Shown here: positions 3,677 to 6,351 of the stretch, one piece after another | Layout: every line of letters starts with the position of its first letter | How positions within the stretch are numbered: the stretch's first letter is position 1 | Assembly: GCA_002471375.1 (NCBI GenBank) | Contig: DKPV01000078.1 | Location: 1 to 6,351 of the forward strand | Length of the DNA: 6,351 bases | DNA from: Flavobacteriales bacterium UBA7325 | GTDB taxonomy: Bacteria; Bacteroidota; Bacteroidia; Flavobacteriales_D; Crocinitomicaceae | Reading direction: 5' to 3' | Made by a program: the position numbers and the translations under genes | The notes under the pieces: model-generated | The model's input: the letters and a program-made list of their open reading frames with translations, nothing else | Databases searched by the model: none | Told to the model about the DNA's origin: nothing

Positions 3677-6351
3677 ATGTGCAATAGAGATGCAAACGAG
3701 ATTGTAATTGAAGGTGCTCGAGCTAATAATCTTAAGGATATTTCTTTAAGAATTCCGCATAATCAACTTGTGGTAGTTACAGGAGTTTCGGGTTCTGGTA
3801 AATCAAGTTTGGTATTTGATATTATTGCTCAGGAAGGTCAGCGTAGGTATTTTGAAACGCTTCCATCTTTTGCTCGACAATTCTTAGGGAAGCTTAATCG
3901 ACCAGACGTAGATAAGATTCATGGTCTTTCCCCCGTAATTGCTATTGGACAGAAAACGACAGGTTTAAATGCTCGGTCTACGGTTGGTACCATGTCTGAT
4001 ATCTATGCTTTGCTCAGATTGCTCTATGCAAGAACTGGAACAACCAACGTGGAGGTCAAACTCTCGCGATCGTTGTTTTCATTTAATTCAGATCATGGGA
4101 AGTGTTCAGCTTGTTCTGGAATTGGAAAGCAGGAACAAATAGATTTGAATAAACTGGTTGCTAATCCTGAAAAATCAATTAGAGATGGGGCACTAGCTCC
4201 AACACTTCCGAATGGTTACATCATGTATTCGCAAGTGACCATCGATGTCTTGAATCAGGTGTGCGAAGCGGAAGGATTTAATGTTGATATTCCTTGGAAT
4301 GAATTGAGTGAAAGTCAACGTCATATCATACTGCACGGAAGTGAGAAGATTAAGGTTCCGTTTGGAAAACATAGTTTAGAATCAAGATTGAAGTGGACTG
4401 GCATTAAAGCAAAGCCGCGTGAAGAAGGGTATTACAAAGGGATGATTCCAATCATGTCCGATATTCTAAGAAGAGATAGAAACGCCAACATTCTAAAATT
4501 CGTACATGCTGTGACTTGCACGGCTTGTAATGGAGAGAGGTTAAATCAAGATGCGCTGAGTGTCCGGGTGCAAGGTTCATCAATTACTACCCTAGCCGCA
4601 ATGGAGCTTAACGATCTTGCGGAATGGTTAAGGTCGAATAGATGGGATCATATCGCCTCCCCAATTCTTGAGAAAATAGGGCACCAGATAAGTTTATTGA
4701 TGAGTTTAGGCCTGGGTCATTTATCCTTGAGTCAACCCGCGAAGCAATTGTCGGCAAGCGAGGCGCAGCGAATTAGAGTTGCCAACCAATTATTAGCTGA
4801 ATTATCGGGAGTGCTTTACATTTTTGATGAACCTTCAATTGGGCTTCACTCCGATGAAAACAGGCAGATAATAGCGCACTTGAGAAAACTCGTTGAAAAT
4901 GGTAATACTGTCATTGTTGTCGAGCATGATTTAGAAACGATTCGTCAAGCAGATTGGATTATTGATGTTGGTCCAGAAGCAGGAACGCATGGAGGAGAAC
5001 TCATCTTTAATGGTCCCTTTGAACGGTTTATTACTGATTCTGCCTCACACAAGACTACCAGCCCCACCTATATTGCTTTAAATAAACAAGTTGAGATACT
5101 CCCGCTAGTCGAAAAGAAGCAGAATTCCAGGTTTATTGAATTACTTGGCTGTACGGAATCAAACTTGAAGAACATTGATGTTCGATTTCAATTAGGTGGA
5201 ATTAATATTGTCAGTGGAAAAGCAGGAACTGGGAAAACGGGTCTTGTCAGGTCAACATTAGAAAGACTTATACGGAAACAGCTGGAAGCATCAAACGAAC
5301 AGATTGCAGTTAAACAAACAAAGAATGCGGAGGAGTTTAATAAGTTGATTTTCTTTGATCAATCACCAATAGGAAGAACACCACGAAGCAACCCTGCAAC
5401 CTATCTAGGTATTTCGAATCGTATTCGTGACGTGTATGCTTTGCTTCCGGATGCAAAGAGTCGGGGATATAAGAAATCTAGATTCTCATTTAACACGAAA
5501 GGTGGTCGATGTGAAGCGTGTCAAGGTGCTGGTAAAACACAAATTGGAATGCACTTTCTCGGAAACATAGACATCACATGTAGCGAGTGTAATGGTAAGC
5601 GATTCAATGATCAAACATTGGAAATTGAGTACAAAGGAAAGTCGATCGCCGAGGTTTATAGATTGTCGGTAAACGAGGCACTGAGCTTTTTTAAAGATGA
5701 AAAGAAAGTAGTTTATGGCCTTCAGATCTTAAATGATATTGGCCTTGGTTATCTATCGCTTGGTCAATCATCCACGACATTGTCAGGGGGAGAAGCACAA
5801 CGATTGAAAATAGCAAATCAGCTTCAAAAGAAGGATACTGGAAAGACGCTTTATATTGTTGTGGAGCCAAGTATAGGACTTCATCACAGTGATCTAAGAT
5901 CTCTCTTAGTCTTATTTGACCAAATCAAGCAAAAGGGAAATACCATCGTTTGTATTGAACAGGATGAGCAAGTTATAGCCGCTTCGGATTGGCACATTGA
6001 GCTTGGACCAGAAACGGGAAAAAAGGGAGGCTCGATCCTTTATCAAGGAAAACCGAAACTAAGAAAACAGGAAAGCGTTGAAAGCCTCAATACAACGCAG
6101 AAAAACAGATCTCATGAGATCATTTTAGAGGGGGTTCAGACGCACAATTTGAAAGGAATCAATGTTCGTATTCCAAAGAATGAATTGACAGTGGTGACAG
6201 GATTATCCGGAAGTGGTAAATCGTCCTTGGTTTTTGATACCTTATTAGCGGAAGCTAACACGCGCTTTACCGAATCATTATCTACCTACAATCGGTCGTT
6301 CATTCATATGAATAACGAGGCTAAAATGGAATCGAGTGAAGGCTTGGGCCC
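3677..6351 (+). CDS. UvrA-like ABC ATPase, tandem UvrA-UvrA fusion (3' end outside window)
   Basis: The frame is open for 891 codons without a stop and leaves the window incomplete. By family this is a cytosolic DNA-binding ATPase related to UvrA of nucleotide excision repair. Half 1: Walker A GVSGSGKS (36-43), Gln92, zinc pairs C143/C146 and C281/C284, signature LSASE (358-362), Walker B YIFDEP (381-386), His417. Half 2: Walker A GKAGTGKT (514-521), Gln562 in DQSPIGRTPRSNPATY, zinc module C612/C615/C635/C638, signature LSGGE (702-706), degenerate Walker B LYIVVEP (Val729 for Asp, Glu730 kept), Gln762 for the H-loop His. A second UvrA copy begins near 815, with Walker A GLSGSGKS (842-849) and FTESLSTYNRSF like the canonical YVESLSAYARQF. 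The UvrB-binding domain of about 115 residues is missing, since LLYARTG (115-121) runs almost directly into LFSFN (133-137). A paralogue role such as DNA-drug resistance is more likely than housekeeping UvrA. Start: first ATG before the beta strand, with no Shine-Dalgarno sequence. Confidence 0.9.
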   Translation, partial: MCNRDANEIVIEGARANNLKDISLRIPHNQLVVVTGVSGSGKSSLVFDIIAQEGQRRYFETLPSFARQFLGKLNRPDVDKIHGLSPVIAIGQKTTGLNARSTVGTMSDIYALLRLLYARTGTTNVEVKLSRSLFSFNSDHGKCSACSGIGKQEQIDLNKLVANPEKSIRDGALAPTLPNGYIMYSQVTIDVLNQVCEAEGFNVDIPWNELSESQRHIILHGSEKIKVPFGKHSLESRLKWTGIKAKPREEGYYKGMIPIMSDILRRDRNANILKFVHAVTCTACNGERLNQDALSVRVQGSSITTLAAMELNDLAEWLRSNRWDHIASPILEKIGHQISLLMSLGLGHLSLSQPAKQLSASEAQRIRVANQLLAELSGVLYIFDEPSIGLHSDENRQIIAHLRKLVENGNTVIVVEHDLETIRQADWIIDVGPEAGTHGGELIFNGPFERFITDSASHKTTSPTYIALNKQVEILPLVEKKQNSRFIELLGCTESNLKNIDVRFQLGGINIVSGKAGTGKTGLVRSTLERLIRKQLEASNEQIAVKQTKNAEEFNKLIFFDQSPIGRTPRSNPATYLGISNRIRDVYALLPDAKSRGYKKSRFSFNTKGGRCEACQGAGKTQIGMHFLGNIDITCSECNGKRFNDQTLEIEYKGKSIAEVYRLSVNEALSFFKDEKKVVYGLQILNDIGLGYLSLGQSSTTLSGGEAQRLKIANQLQKKDTGKTLYIVVEPSIGLHHSDLRSLLVLFDQIKQKGNTIVCIEQDEQVIAASDWHIELGPETGKKGGSILYQGKPKLRKQESVESLNTTQKNRSHEIILEGVQTHNLKGINVRIPKNELTVVTGLSGSGKSSLVFDTLLAEANTRFTESLSTYNRSFIHMNNEAKMESSEGLG

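Noticed and set aside
5190..6000. Second ATPase half as a pseudogene because of its lost Walker B Asp and H-loop His
   Set aside because: The frame is intact, the P-loop, Q-loop, zinc module and LSGGE signature are all preserved, and the losses fit one composite site. This looks like specialisation rather than decay.

Overview
The window looks like chromosomal DNA of a Bacteroidota bacterium, probably from the flavobacterial side. This rests on three things: none of the four genes has a recognisable Shine-Dalgarno sequence, one start has a TAnnTTTG-type -7 promoter element just upstream, and the integrase has the long N-terminal extension seen in that phylum. The base composition is AT-leaning. 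This is an inference from sequence style; no marker gene is present.

Layout. Positions 1-65 hold no gene but contain a perfect 20-bp palindrome (32-51). A complete tyrosine recombinase lies on the minus strand (66-1217) with all six catalytic residues. A 489-bp stretch without a convincing gene follows (1218-1706); it holds several short palindromes, one good hairpin and a phased triplet of TGTCG. Next is a plus-strand GT4-type glycosyltransferase (1707-2948). Its stop codon directly abuts the stop codon of a minus-strand FrnE-like DsbA-family oxidoreductase (2949-3599). From a 77-bp divergent spacer, a large UvrA-like gene starts at 3677 on the plus strand and runs off the window at 6351.

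The UvrA-like gene is the highlight. Its first 891 codons are open throughout and encode one whole UvrA-type pair of ATPase halves, followed by the start of a second UvrA copy (a third Walker A at residues 842-849). It is therefore a tandem UvrA-UvrA fusion. The first copy lacks the UvrB-binding domain, and its motif losses (LSASE in signature 1, Asp to Val in Walker B2, His to Gln in the H-loop of half 2) all map to one of its two composite ATP sites, leaving the other intact. That points to a specialised asymmetric DNA-binding ATPase rather than the housekeeping repair UvrA.

How the genes relate: no shared pathway is evident. The recombinase suggests a mobile or rearranging region on the left. 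The glycosyltransferase would act on surface glycans or glycolipids. The FrnE-like gene and the UvrA fusion are divergent from a short spacer and could be co-regulated stress or drug-damage functions, but this is speculative.
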